38,494 nt of DNA, from IMG/VR virus record IMGVR_UViG_3300005253_000243, positions 1-38,494 of that record; one strand, written 5' to 3'. The notes beneath the pieces were generated by a model, which did no database searches, had not been told where the DNA came from, and worked only from the letters and a program-made list of their open reading frames with translations. Made by a program: the position numbers and the translations under genes. Positions 7,025 through 14,299 of this stretch are shown here, piece by piece. The first letter of the stretch is position 1, and every line of letters starts with the position of its first letter. The stretch is from a virus.

Positions 7025-7379
7025 TTTAGACGGGTTTAAGCTCGTCAATGACGAGTATCTTGCGACGAACGACCAAGTTACTCGCGCTCTTGAAAATGCC
7101 TTCGAGCAAGGCTCGCAGGGGTGGGGCGTTAGACCAGAGGTTGCGATATTCCTGTCGCTGGTAAGCCAGCTTCGGGTGCAGATTACACTCGCGGACGTTG
7201 CGCGTTATGCGCAGAACCAGCTCAAGGGCGAGCAGATGGCGCACGGGCGTACGAAGAAACGCCGCGACAAAGACCTCGGCGATCTAAACATCGAGCTGTT
7301 GCAGACTAAGGCAGCGTTAGACGCGGCGCGGGCCGTAAAAGGGCCGCTGTGTGAGCAGACGGTCGTACTTGACAAGTAG
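7008..7379 (+). CDS. Hypothetical protein, 123 aa
   Basis: The start at MLKLSDLDG has GAGGAGATTGAG just upstream. The protein is soluble and probably helical, with a basic patch (HGRTKKRRDKD) in the middle that could bind nucleic acid. Its last codons overlap the -35 of the promoter at 7369. Function unknown. Confidence 0.65.
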   Translation: MLKLSDLDGFKLVNDEYLATNDQVTRALENAFEQGSQGWGVRPEVAIFLSLVSQLRVQITLADVARYAQNQLKGEQMAHGRTKKRRDKDLGDLNIELLQTKAALDAARAVKGPLCEQTVVLDK

Positions 7380-7397
7380 CGAAAAATCGGCTATACT
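7369..7397 (+). promoter_or_regulatory. Strong sigma70 promoter for polymerase operon
   Basis: Consensus TTGACA (7369-7374), a 17-bp spacer and TATACT (7392-7397), starting inside the end of the previous gene. The -10 region and leader (ATCGGCTATACT through AGAGAGGAA) match those at 2411-2440, so the promoter and ribosome site were probably duplicated as a unit. It should drive the DNA polymerase operon. Confidence 0.85.
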
Positions 7398-7416
7398 TAA
7401 GGTAAGAGAGGAAGAA

Positions 7417-7641
7417 ATGAACATCCGACTATCGAACATCCTCGCAGTAGGCGTAGTCTCGATTACGGGGGCGCTCGCCATAGCGGCGGTCGCGCGTATG
7501 GACGGCCAGTTGAAATTAGACAGAGCCTACCGCTCTAGTGAACCAGCACTCGTACGCAACGGGTGGGGACAGCAGCGTATGACACAAGAGCAAATGTGTT
7601 CTGCTACTATCAAGCAATGGATGGAGGTTTGTGATGAGTAA
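7417..7641 (+). CDS. Single-pass membrane protein, 74 aa
   Basis: An N-terminal transmembrane helix at about residues 6-27 is followed by a short polar domain with two Cys (MCSATI, EVCDE). AGAGAGGAAG sits directly before the ATG and about 20 bp after the -10. First gene of the polymerase operon. No family recognised. Confidence 0.7.
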   Translation: MNIRLSNILAVGVVSITGALAIAAVARMDGQLKLDRAYRSSEPALVRNGWGQQRMTQEQMCSATIKQWMEVCDE

Positions 7642-7744
7642 CGCCGAAGTGATCCGCATTTTGAACGATTTGGTCGGTAATCTCGACCTATCATTCAAAC
7701 AGCGAGAAGCGCTGTCGTGGGCTATAGCAAAGCTGACTAAATAA
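7634..7744 (+). CDS. Small protein, 36 aa
   Basis: A 36-codon frame MSNAEVIRIL...AIAKLTK preceded by a clear GGAGG about 7 nt upstream. It overlaps the previous gene by 8 nt and hands over to the next at TAATG. Probably a single amphipathic helical domain; function unknown. Confidence 0.55.
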   Translation: MSNAEVIRILNDLVGNLDLSFKQREALSWAIAKLTK

Positions 7745-7935
7745 TGGTTAGAGATACACAAGTACGCACTCATGCCCAGCGAGAGTTGGTAGAGTTGCTG
7801 GTCGATATTAAAGGCATAGACGATGCTGGTACTATACAGAGCATCATTGAGAGCCGGCTTCGCGCCCTTGACTCCGACAAACGGCGTCCGGTAATAAGTA
7901 AACGAACAGCGTGTAATGCTATACTTCGACTTTGA
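7744..7935 (+). CDS. Hypothetical protein, 63 aa
   Basis: It starts on the last base of the previous stop (TAATG) and overlaps the DNA polymerase start by 20 nt. The protein looks helical and charged; no domain recognised. Confidence 0.55.
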   Translation: MVRDTQVRTHAQRELVELLVDIKGIDDAGTIQSIIESRLRALDSDKRRPVISKRTACNAILRL

Positions 7936-9817
7936 AACGACGAACCGCAGTAAAGGCTCCGCGCTCGACTTACGGAATCGCATACTGATGGTTGCGTGGT
8001 GCGAAGACGACGGGCCGATGTACAGCTACGCTGGTGACATTATGAAATGCCCGGCATTTTGGAGCACTTTAGAGAGGTCTGCATCAGCCTGTGCGCACTA
8101 CGCCAAGTTTGAAATGCACTGGCTCAAGCGCCTCGGTTTCGACATAGACAGCAAGAAGTGGCACGATACGATGTTGGCTGAGAAGATTCTGCTTGGCAAC
8201 ATTCCTAAGAAGGTGAATTTAGGCGATGTGGCTGACCGCTACGGCTACCGTACGAAAGACCCGCTTATAGACAGTCTGATGAAGGCAGGTGTATGCCCCT
8301 CGGAAATGCCGCAAGACCTTCTAATGCGGCGCTGCAAGCGCGACGTGTCGATCATGCGCCACATTATGAAGCAGCAGCGCAAGCTGCTCATAAAGCAGGA
8401 GCAGGTACACCTGTACCGTAATCGCTGCGACTTCGAGGTCATACTGACGCACATCGAGGCCGAGGGCATGCTGTTAGACAAGGATGTCGTGCAGAAGCAT
8501 TACGAGGCGAAGGTTCGTGAGCTGGCCGTTATTACGAAAGAATTAGACGAGCTGACCGGCGGGATCAACATGAACAGTCCCGACCAGAAGGCGCACTATC
8601 TATATGGAAAACTCAAATTTCCAGAAATTCGCTCAGCCACCGGGAAAATTAGGAGAAATAAGCCTTCAAAGCAGTTCCCGAAAGGCCGTCCGAAAACAGA
8701 CGCAAATACGCTAACGTGGCTAATGACGCAAGCGAAGACAGAGAAACAGAAATGCTTTGTCGAGCTGTCTAAAAAGTACTCGAAGTTGCACGCAGCCGTG
8801 TCGAAAAATTTGGAGTTCTTTACGGGGGTATGTCGGGAGTATGACGCGCGGTTTTTTGCAACATTCAACCAGACGATAGCTGCCACGCACCGTCTAACGA
8901 GTTCAGGCATACCACTGGCGTTTAAGATGTTCGAGGGCAAAGAGAAGTCAGTACAGTTTCAGAACATGCCCCGCGAGTTCAAGGACTGCTTTTGTGCGCC
9001 GCCGGGTTACAAGGTAGTCGAACTAGACTATCCGCAGCTCGAGTTTCGCGTCGGAGTATTTCTAGGGCAGGACAAGCAGGGTATGAAGGATATACTTGAC
9101 CCGAACTTCGACGCGCATCTATTTAGTGCGTCCGAGATTTTCGGATTAAGTTATACTCGACTGCTCTCTGATTACAGAGGCGACCGAGGAGAAGTAATAC
9201 AAAAGCAAGCGAAAGAGCTTAGACAGCGCTCGAAGCCATACACGTTCAAGCCGTTCTACGGTGGCACGAAAGGCACGCCCGGCGAGGAGAGATACTACGC
9301 AGCGTTCCGCAAGCGGTACGCAGGCGTTCACGCCGAGCAGGAGAACTGGATAGCCGAGGTAGCACGGACGGGCAGGCTCATTACACCGTGGGGTATGCGC
9401 TTCACATGGCGCACGTACGTAGACAAGCGCGGCGTACTGATGAACCGGGCGAACTTTAAGCCGGTCGGCCCTGCCATATCGAACTACCCGGTGCAGAACC
9501 TTGCGACGGCAGAGATTGTACCTATAGCTATCGTGGCGCTGTACAAGCGCTGCAAGGCCGAGAAATTAGACGTGAAGTTTGTCAACACGGTGCATGATAG
9601 CGTGGTCTGTTATATTGGAGAAGGTCTTAAAAATTATGTAGCGTTCAAGCGTGCCGCAGAGCGGGCGTTCACGACAGCAGTATATGAACACTTAAGCATT
9701 TTTTACAACATCGAATTTAACGTGCCTCTCGGTGTTGAAATGGTCACAGGCGACCGCTGGGGTGAGGGCACGGAAACCAAGTACGACGATGTTGATAATT
9801 GGAGTGAAGAGACATGA
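7916..9817 (+). CDS. Family A DNA polymerase with 3'-5' exonuclease
   Basis: Replicative polymerase of the T7/PolA type, 633 residues. The N-terminal DEDD exonuclease has DFE at 5-7, a region AHYAKFEMHW at about 60-69 and CKRDVSIM at about 140-147. Polymerase motif A is ELDYPQLEFR (Asp371). Motif B has Arg436, Lys440, Phe444 and Tyr448. Motif C is VHDSV (His560, Asp561, Ser562), where most family members have Glu at the Ser position. No 5' nuclease domain is present; that activity is a separate gene at 10951. The stop overlaps the SSB-like gene by ATGA. Confidence 0.95.
   Translation: MLYFDFETTNRSKGSALDLRNRILMVAWCEDDGPMYSYAGDIMKCPAFWSTLERSASACAHYAKFEMHWLKRLGFDIDSKKWHDTMLAEKILLGNIPKKVNLGDVADRYGYRTKDPLIDSLMKAGVCPSEMPQDLLMRRCKRDVSIMRHIMKQQRKLLIKQEQVHLYRNRCDFEVILTHIEAEGMLLDKDVVQKHYEAKVRELAVITKELDELTGGINMNSPDQKAHYLYGKLKFPEIRSATGKIRRNKPSKQFPKGRPKTDANTLTWLMTQAKTEKQKCFVELSKKYSKLHAAVSKNLEFFTGVCREYDARFFATFNQTIAATHRLTSSGIPLAFKMFEGKEKSVQFQNMPREFKDCFCAPPGYKVVELDYPQLEFRVGVFLGQDKQGMKDILDPNFDAHLFSASEIFGLSYTRLLSDYRGDRGEVIQKQAKELRQRSKPYTFKPFYGGTKGTPGEERYYAAFRKRYAGVHAEQENWIAEVARTGRLITPWGMRFTWRTYVDKRGVLMNRANFKPVGPAISNYPVQNLATAEIVPIAIVALYKRCKAEKLDVKFVNTVHDSVVCYIGEGLKNYVAFKRAAERAFTTAVYEHLSIFYNIEFNVPLGVEMVTGDRWGEGTETKYDDVDNWSEET
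8607..8629 (+). repeat. 23-bp direct repeat, copy in polymerase gene
   Basis: A 23-bp stretch beginning GAAAACTCAAATTTCCAG is identical to 10764-10786. Here it encodes the KLKFPEI part of DNA polymerase, so this is probably the source copy. It contains AATTT-CCAG-AAATT inverted arms. Confidence 0.9.
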
Positions 9818-10386
9818 GTAGGAAAAAAGGTACAGTTACAGCGGCAGCACGGAGCCAGTACGGCTACTTCGTGCAGTTGCAAGAGACTGACGACTTCTAC
9901 TATAACACGAAGTTTGAGCCGCCTTGCGGCGTCGGCGACGTGGTAGGAATCGCATACGAAGACAAAGGCAAAGGTCGAGGCAACGTGACGAAAATCAAGT
10001 TGCTAGAATCTAACGGCCCAGGTTTTCAAAAGAAAGCGCCAGCTAAGCGCGAAGGCGCTGGCGGCGGTGGTGGCTATAACGACCCCGCTAGACAGGATAG
10101 CATTATCTTCCAGTCAAGCCGCAAAGACGCACTGGTATTCATTGATCTACTGCTACGCAACGAGGCATTTGCTATCAAAGGCAAGGCCGACGCCAAGGCA
10201 GTTCAGATCAGCGAACTGCTTACGAAAGTTACGGCGAAATTCTTTGCTGATGCCGCTGATCCCCGCAACTCGGAAGTTCTTAAGGGCGCAGAAGAAGACG
10301 CCAAGGAAGAGAACGAGTGGGAAGACGGCGGTGAAGAAGCTGCCGGAAAGGACGAGTGGGACGGCGAAGAGGATTGGGACGATTGA
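9814..10386 (+). CDS. Single-stranded DNA-binding protein-like
   Basis: 190 residues: an N-terminal beta-rich part of about 1-65 consistent with an OB fold, a Gly-rich basic linker at about 70-90, a second domain, and a very acidic Trp-containing tail ending DEEDWDD-like (EWDGEEDWDD). Acidic tails of this kind are typical of T7 gp2.5 and other SSBs, where they contact replication partners. It directly follows the polymerase, ATGA-coupled. Assignment rests on layout and context; no exact family match was recognised. Confidence 0.65.
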   Translation: MSRKKGTVTAAARSQYGYFVQLQETDDFYYNTKFEPPCGVGDVVGIAYEDKGKGRGNVTKIKLLESNGPGFQKKAPAKREGAGGGGGYNDPARQDSIIFQSSRKDALVFIDLLLRNEAFAIKGKADAKAVQISELLTKVTAKFFADAADPRNSEVLKGAEEDAKEENEWEDGGEEAAGKDEWDGEEDWDD

Positions 10387-10397
10387 AGTAACCCTTA

Positions 10398-10466
10398 GTG
10401 TGGGGTTGCCCTCTCCCCGTCAAGTGAGACGGGCAGCGCTAGGCGCTGTGGCAACCCCGCACGCTT
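10398..10466 (+). ncRNA. Three-way-junction RNA element
   Basis: P1 pairs GTGTGGGGTTGCC (10398-10410) with GGCAACCCCGCAC (10450-10462), 13 bp with one G-U. Inside are P2, CCCGTC (10416-10421) with GACGGG (10428-10433), and P3, CAGCGC (10434-10439) with GCGCTG (10443-10448). A CUCUC single strand joins P1 to P2. GCTTTT follows P1. It fills the gap between the SSB-like gene and the next gene. It could be an elaborate terminator, an mRNA stabiliser or a regulatory RNA; no known family recognised. Confidence 0.7.
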
Positions 10467-10483
10467 TTAACAGGAGATAGGAC

Positions 10484-10765
10484 ATGAAAGACTGGCAACA
10501 GAGAGCAATAGACGAGCAAGCCGAGTTAGACGGGCGCGGACAAAAGTTGTTCGACTTCGTCGGAGCAGAGGGCGGCGCGTTCGATAGACTGGAAAAAGAC
10601 GACCGCACGATGCTCGTGCTTCAGTTGGGGCACATGCAGGCTTATAACGAGGCGTTGATGCTTCGGATAAGCCACTTTGAGGACGAGGAGGACGACTTGC
10701 CGTCTGACCCGAATGAAGAGTCGCCCTTTGACGAGGCTTGTAGCCCGGCTAAAGAGCAGAGCTGA
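10484..10765 (+). CDS. Hypothetical conserved phage protein, 93 aa
   Basis: It has a strong CAGGAGATAG ribosome site. The N-terminal DWQQRAIDEQAELDGRGQKL resembles a small helical family common in phages (QxRVIxEKxELDxKxxKL). The rest is helical with an acidic tail (FEDEEDDLPSDPNEE). The stop overlaps the start of the 23-bp repeat. Function unknown. Confidence 0.7.
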   Translation: MKDWQQRAIDEQAELDGRGQKLFDFVGAEGGAFDRLEKDDRTMLVLQLGHMQAYNEALMLRISHFEDEEDDLPSDPNEESPFDEACSPAKEQS

Positions 10766-10786
10766 AAACTCAAATTTCCAGAAATT
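10764..10786 (+). repeat. 23-bp direct repeat, intergenic copy
   Basis: Identical over 23 bp to 8607-8629 in the polymerase gene. It spans the last bases of the preceding stop and the short gap before the next gene. It lies 48 bp upstream of another self-derived segment (10835-10899). Confidence 0.9.
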
Positions 10787-10801
10787 ACCGGAGACGAACT
10801 G

Positions 10802-10954
10802 ATGATTTGTAAAAGATGCAGCGCCAAACACCGTCACGCTTCCCGATTAGACGGGGGGTCGTCGTCTACTGACTCCCACCCACCAATCGAGACGGCCTGT
10901 GGTCGAGTTCGTCCCGTTTGTAGACGAGTACGGGCTAAGGAAATGTCGGTATGA
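10802..10954 (+). CDS. Small Cys-rich protein, 50 aa, partly built from a duplicated segment
   Basis: The frame starts MICKRCSAKHRH and ends RAKEMSV, with Cys at 3, 6, 33 and 40 that could form a zinc site. GGAGACGA precedes the ATG, and the stop overlaps the exonuclease start as ATGA, which supports translation. About 22 of its 50 codons come from the 65-bp inverted duplicate of 15681-15745, read on the opposite strand to that gene. It may be a recently assembled gene or an intact old one that donated the segment. Function unknown. Confidence 0.5.
   Translation: MICKRCSAKHRHASRLDGGSSSTDSHPPIETACGRVRPVCRRVRAKEMSV
10835..10899. repeat. 65-bp inverted repeat, copy A
   Basis: It matches the reverse complement of 15681-15745 at 64 of 65 positions. 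The one difference gives TTAGAC here and TTAGAT in copy B. It lies within the coding frame of the 50-aa Cys-rich protein. Confidence 0.95.
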
Positions 10955-11838
10955 TTCACGCACTCATAGACGGCGACTGGATTCTGTACGCTGCCGGGTT
11001 CGCCGGGCAGAAGATGAGGCTGGTCTGTCCGCAACTCTTCGGACAGGAAGAGTTTAGTACGATAACAGAGATACGCACGCGCGCCGCTGAAGAGTGCGGC
11101 GGCGAGTTCAATATGCCTGTCTACTCTCGCTTTGTACTCGACCCCGACTCACACTTCTACCACTCGGCCAAGAATATGATCCAGTCGAAGTGCGATGCGA
11201 TTGAGGAAAAATTTAGAGAGGAAGTTCAACCACACGTCTATATTGACGGTGACGGAAACTTTCGCAACAAGATTGCGACGATCAAGCCGTACAAGGGCCA
11301 GCGCTCAGTGCACGCTAAGCCATTGAAATACAACGACATTCGGCAGTACTTGTTAGACCACTGGAACCCGACTGTCGTCTACGACCAAGAGACTGATGAC
11401 GCGATTGCAATAGAGCAGACATGCACTAACGCCGCCCGTGATGAAGACAATACACCGGGCAAGGCAATCATAGTGTCGGTAGACAAAGATTTTTTGCAAG
11501 TGCCCGGCTGGCACTACAACCCCAACAAGGGATTTAAGCTCGTCGGCGAACGCGAGGCACTTGAGCGGCAGTACGTACAATGTTTGACGGGCGACTCCGT
11601 CGATAACATTGGGGGCTGCTTCAAGGTCGGGGCAGTAAAGGCACGCAAGTTAATCCTCGGCCAAGGCTTAGACGAATGTGCTATGTGGAAGCGGGTCGTC
11701 GCTGCATACATAGAGAGCCGAGGTAAGTGGGGAGCTGAGCATTACAACGGTCTGATAGCCGAAGATGCTGCCCTCGAAAATATGCGTCTGATATATCTCA
11801 GGCGCACACCGGGCGAAACCTGGACGCCCCCAGAGTAA
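10951..11838 (+). CDS. 5'-3' exonuclease (PolA N-terminal/FEN family)
   Basis: Removes RNA primers and degrades DNA 5' to 3', like T7 gp6 or the PolA 5' nuclease domain. The N-terminus ALIDGDWILY gives the first metal-binding Asp. Further acid clusters are QETDDAIA (about 147-154), VSVDKDFLQ (about 175-183) and GDSVDNIGG (about 212-220), the last matching the helix-hairpin-helix entry GDxxDNIPG. It complements the polymerase, which lacks this domain. Coupled to the upstream small gene by ATGA. Confidence 0.9.
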   Translation: MIHALIDGDWILYAAGFAGQKMRLVCPQLFGQEEFSTITEIRTRAAEECGGEFNMPVYSRFVLDPDSHFYHSAKNMIQSKCDAIEEKFREEVQPHVYIDGDGNFRNKIATIKPYKGQRSVHAKPLKYNDIRQYLLDHWNPTVVYDQETDDAIAIEQTCTNAARDEDNTPGKAIIVSVDKDFLQVPGWHYNPNKGFKLVGEREALERQYVQCLTGDSVDNIGGCFKVGAVKARKLILGQGLDECAMWKRVVAAYIESRGKWGAEHYNGLIAEDAALENMRLIYLRRTPGETWTPPE

Positions 11839-11841
11839 CGT

Positions 11842-12039
11842 ATGCAAACCAAGGATAGAAGTTTAGCGGAAGCAATTTTCAATGCGCTAGTTAGTGTGGT
11901 GGTCTACGGCTCTACGGTCGTGGTGCTACTCGCCCTCGGCGTCAACATTTACTGGCAGGGACTAGGACTATTTCTGGTCGCTGTTCTCAAGAACTACACG
12001 ATCCGACGAGTCGCTAACTTAGGAGAACAGGATGGATAA
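11842..12039 (+). CDS. Small two-helix membrane protein, 65 aa
   Basis: Two hydrophobic segments at about residues 15-34 and 38-50, with N-terminal SLAEAIFN and C-terminal NYTIRRV. This layout matches a family of small phage membrane proteins (DUF7220-like, from memory). It overlaps the next gene by 8 nt. Function unknown. Confidence 0.7.
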   Translation: MQTKDRSLAEAIFNALVSVVVYGSTVVVLLALGVNIYWQGLGLFLVAVLKNYTIRRVANLGEQDG

Positions 12040-12466
12040 GGATATTAAGTATTATTTAGCTGGGCCTATGAGTGGTATCGACCAGCACAACATCCCAGCG
12101 TTTGACGAGGCCACGCAGAGGCTACGCGCGCAGGGGTACACCCTCATATCCCCTGCGGAACTAGACGGCGGGGCGTTTCGTAAAGAAGCAATGAAAGATA
12201 GTCCCGATATGGCAGGCGGCGCGACTTGCCTCGGACACACGTATGGCGAGCTACTGTCGCGTGATGTACAAACGATTGCCGATACGTGCGGCGGGATTAT
12301 TTTGCTGCCTGGGTGGCACAAGTCGAGAGGGGCACGGCTTGAGGCGTACATCGGTCTAGCGTGGGGTCTTCGCTTCGGCACTTACCATTTTGGCAGCGTC
12401 GTAGCACTGTCTAATAGGTTTGTCGCGGGAGTCGTGGCGAAGGAACTTGTCGGCGAACAGCCATGA
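12032..12466 (+). CDS. DUF4406 / nucleoside deoxyribosyltransferase-like protein
   Basis: The Rossmann-like start YYLAGPMSGIDQHNIPAFDEA and ILLPGWHKSRGARLEAYIGLA at about 90-110 are hallmarks of phage DUF4406 proteins, distant relatives of nucleoside 2-deoxyribosyltransferases. The Glu in ARLEAY corresponds to the usual catalytic position. A role in nucleotide salvage is inferred from the fold. GGAGAACAGG precedes the ATG. Confidence 0.85.
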   Translation: MDKDIKYYLAGPMSGIDQHNIPAFDEATQRLRAQGYTLISPAELDGGAFRKEAMKDSPDMAGGATCLGHTYGELLSRDVQTIADTCGGIILLPGWHKSRGARLEAYIGLAWGLRFGTYHFGSVVALSNRFVAGVVAKELVGEQP

Positions 12467-12624
12467 GATACTACGTCATGGCACATAGTCGGACCGACGG
12501 CGAGGATGATATTGTCGAGGCTATACGCACGCACAAGAAGTCAGCAGAGCAAGACGTAAAGCTACTTAAAGATATCGCCAGACGGTACACTTGGATTGAG
12601 GAGAGAGAAGATGGGCACAGATAA
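12463..12624 (+). CDS. Small protein, 53 aa
   Basis: Frame MRYYVMAHSRTDGED...REDGHR starts in an ATGA overlap with the DUF4406 gene and overlaps the next gene by 14 nt. The second half is a charged helix. No family recognised. Confidence 0.55.
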   Translation: MRYYVMAHSRTDGEDDIVEAIRTHKKSAEQDVKLLKDIARRYTWIEEREDGHR

Positions 12625-12805
12625 CTTAAAATTACTTGGAGCGCTGGTCGCACAGAGTACGACTGCGCGCAACTTCAAGAAGCCTTTAGAAGATTTGATT
12701 AAGGCGGCACGAGACGAGCTTGATAACAACCCTAAACTGAGGAAGGCACAGCATGACTTGTGGAAAGACGGCGGCACGCCGACGTTCATCACGGACGAAG
12801 AGTGA
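12611..12805 (+). CDS. Hypothetical helical protein, 64 aa
   Basis: GAGGAGAGAGAAG sits directly before the ATG. The product is a charged helical protein (MGTDNLKLLGALV...TFITDEE). It overlaps the nuclease gene as GTGA. Function unknown. Confidence 0.6.
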   Translation: MGTDNLKLLGALVAQSTTARNFKKPLEDLIKAARDELDNNPKLRKAQHDLWKDGGTPTFITDEE

Positions 12806-13185
12806 GCGGGCGACGGTCGCGGGTAAAGGGTGCGGTAGGTGAGCGGGAGTTCTTCGCTATGTCTAACGAACGTACTAAGTCGCTGGACTGGCCTTACCGT
12901 GACAAGAGCGGAAACATATTTATGCGACACCCTGCTCCGCGTCATTCTGAGGGACAGTCAGATAACCATGACGCCCTCGGCGTGCTTCCCGTTAGCATCG
13001 AGGTCAAGCGTTGTGAAACGCTGGCGATCCCCAAGTGGATCAAGCAGGTTCAGGCGCAGGCCCGGCCGCATCAAGTCCCGATACTCGCGTATCGGCAGAA
13101 CGACAAGCCGTGGGTCATACTCGCGGTCATGGACGAAATCGAGTGGCAGCACTATCTTACGTGGAAACTGAATAAGGCGAGGTAA
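12802..13185 (+). CDS. PD-(D/E)xK nuclease, Holliday-junction-resolvase-like
   Basis: The 127-residue product starts at a GTG in a GTGA overlap. The N-terminal GRRSRVKGAVGEREF supplies a conserved Glu. Residues about 55-66 (DALGVLPVSIEVK) give the D-x-EVK catalytic core, and VPILAYRQNDKPWVI completes the fold. This combination matches phage endonucleases that cut branched DNA, related to archaeal Hjc in fold. A role in resolving replication or packaging intermediates is inferred. Confidence 0.8.
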   Translation: MSGRRSRVKGAVGEREFFAMSNERTKSLDWPYRDKSGNIFMRHPAPRHSEGQSDNHDALGVLPVSIEVKRCETLAIPKWIKQVQAQARPHQVPILAYRQNDKPWVILAVMDEIEWQHYLTWKLNKAR

Positions 13186-13188
13186 GCT

Positions 13189-13437
13189 ATGAAGATTGTA
13201 AAGAAAGACGATATCACGTACGCTATGGTAGTACTCCCTAAGTGGTGGAGTCCTAGGATACCAGTTATTCTAGTTCGGAAGCTGCTCATCCGGTACGTGC
13301 TTAAAGAGTGGATGCTCACAGAACGTGCATGGAAGTGGGCAGCACGCAGACAAATATGTGACAGCGTGTTACTTCACATGCTTGGCGCACCCGTATGGCT
13401 AACAGGCATATCCCGTCCACCGAAGGAGAATGAATGA
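13189..13437 (+). CDS. Hypothetical basic protein, 82 aa
   Basis: Basic, Trp-rich protein (KWW, KEWM, WKWAARR) with a moderately hydrophobic middle. GGCGAGG precedes the ATG, and it overlaps the next gene by 4 nt. No family recognised; it may be membrane-associated. Confidence 0.65.
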   Translation: MKIVKKDDITYAMVVLPKWWSPRIPVILVRKLLIRYVLKEWMLTERAWKWAARRQICDSVLLHMLGAPVWLTGISRPPKENE

Positions 13438-14045
13438 TGTTACCAACAGACGCACAAGAACGTAAGAATATCCCGATCTACACTGGGTTCATGGTTTACT
13501 TCCCGCTGGCTATCGTAGAAGTTACGAAGGTATCCGTACGAGGCAACGAACAGCATAACCCCGGCAGCGACCTGCATTGGGATCGTGACAAGTCGAAAGA
13601 CGAGCGCGACTCGCAGGCCCGGCACCTGTTAGACCAAACAGCCCCGTGCCTCTCATTAGACGACGAGATTAAGCACGCTGCCGCAGGTACGTGGCGGGCT
13701 ATGGCTAACTTACAAAAGCTGTGTGAACAGCGCGCTGAGGATGAAGCCGCGTTGCAGCGTATTGAAGGCGCAACATCCGACCTCAAATATGTGAGTAAAC
13801 TTCTGGACAAGGCAAAGCGCCAACATATAGATGCGGTAGGTGAGGGATCAGCAGGCCAGACAGTACGTACGGCTGGGCCGGTAGAGTTGAATAGGATCGA
13901 AAACTCAGAATCCAAAAAAATTGCCTCGACGCCGGGGCAATGGTGGAGGGGAATTGATGAAGAGACGGTTGATGAGTTCCACGAGCGCTGTGCGCCGGGA
14001 AGCTCTGAGCCGTCTACACGACAACGGCCGAGGCCACTGCTATGA
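13434..14045 (+). CDS. dATP/dGTP diphosphohydrolase-like (DUF5664) protein
   Basis: The N-terminal ~100 residues match the phage DUF5664 pattern: MVYFPLAIVEV, then GNEQHNPG, LHWDRDKSKDE, RHLLD and DEIKHAAAGTWRAMANLQ. Members of this family are annotated as dATP/dGTP diphosphohydrolases (MazZ-related). The C-terminal half is variable and charged. No purZ- or datZ-like gene is in the window, so a 2-aminoadenine genome is not supported; dNTP-pool control is the simpler reading. Confidence 0.75.
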   Translation: MMLPTDAQERKNIPIYTGFMVYFPLAIVEVTKVSVRGNEQHNPGSDLHWDRDKSKDERDSQARHLLDQTAPCLSLDDEIKHAAAGTWRAMANLQKLCEQRAEDEAALQRIEGATSDLKYVSKLLDKAKRQHIDAVGEGSAGQTVRTAGPVELNRIENSESKKIASTPGQWWRGIDEETVDEFHERCAPGSSEPSTRQRPRPLL

Positions 14046-14299
14046 CTATGAAAAAAGGCACTGATGTTAAAGAAGGTGTGCTAGTAGTAGTGACTTGGGG
14101 CGATGCGTACGAGCGCTCAGGTTATTACGAGGCTGCCGCCGACCACTCGCCGCTGCTAATAAAGGATGTGGGCTGGGTTTGCGAAGAGAACGACGAAACT
14201 ATCGTGTTGTGTCGCTCTCTTACCGAGGTAGGACAACGTAAGATACTATGTGTCATACCGTGGTGCAACATTATCAAAGTCGAGGAGATTATAACGTGA
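14042..14299 (+). CDS. Hypothetical beta-rich protein, 85 aa
   Basis: Small protein with alternating beta-type stretches (VLVVVTW, LLIKDVGWV, TIVLCRSL, ILCVIPW). ATGA overlap with the upstream gene and GTGA overlap with the downstream gene. No family recognised. Confidence 0.65.
   Translation: MTMKKGTDVKEGVLVVVTWGDAYERSGYYEAAADHSPLLIKDVGWVCEENDETIVLCRSLTEVGQRKILCVIPWCNIIKVEEIIT

Noticed and set aside
10398-10466. The three-way junction as a hammerhead ribozyme or tRNA
   Set aside because: The junction strand is CUCUC rather than CUGAUGA/GAAA, and there is no anticodon arm, T-loop or CCA-like end.
13920-13945. TTGCC...GGCAA hairpin after an A-run as a terminator
   Set aside because: It lies within the diphosphohydrolase-like gene with no T tract.
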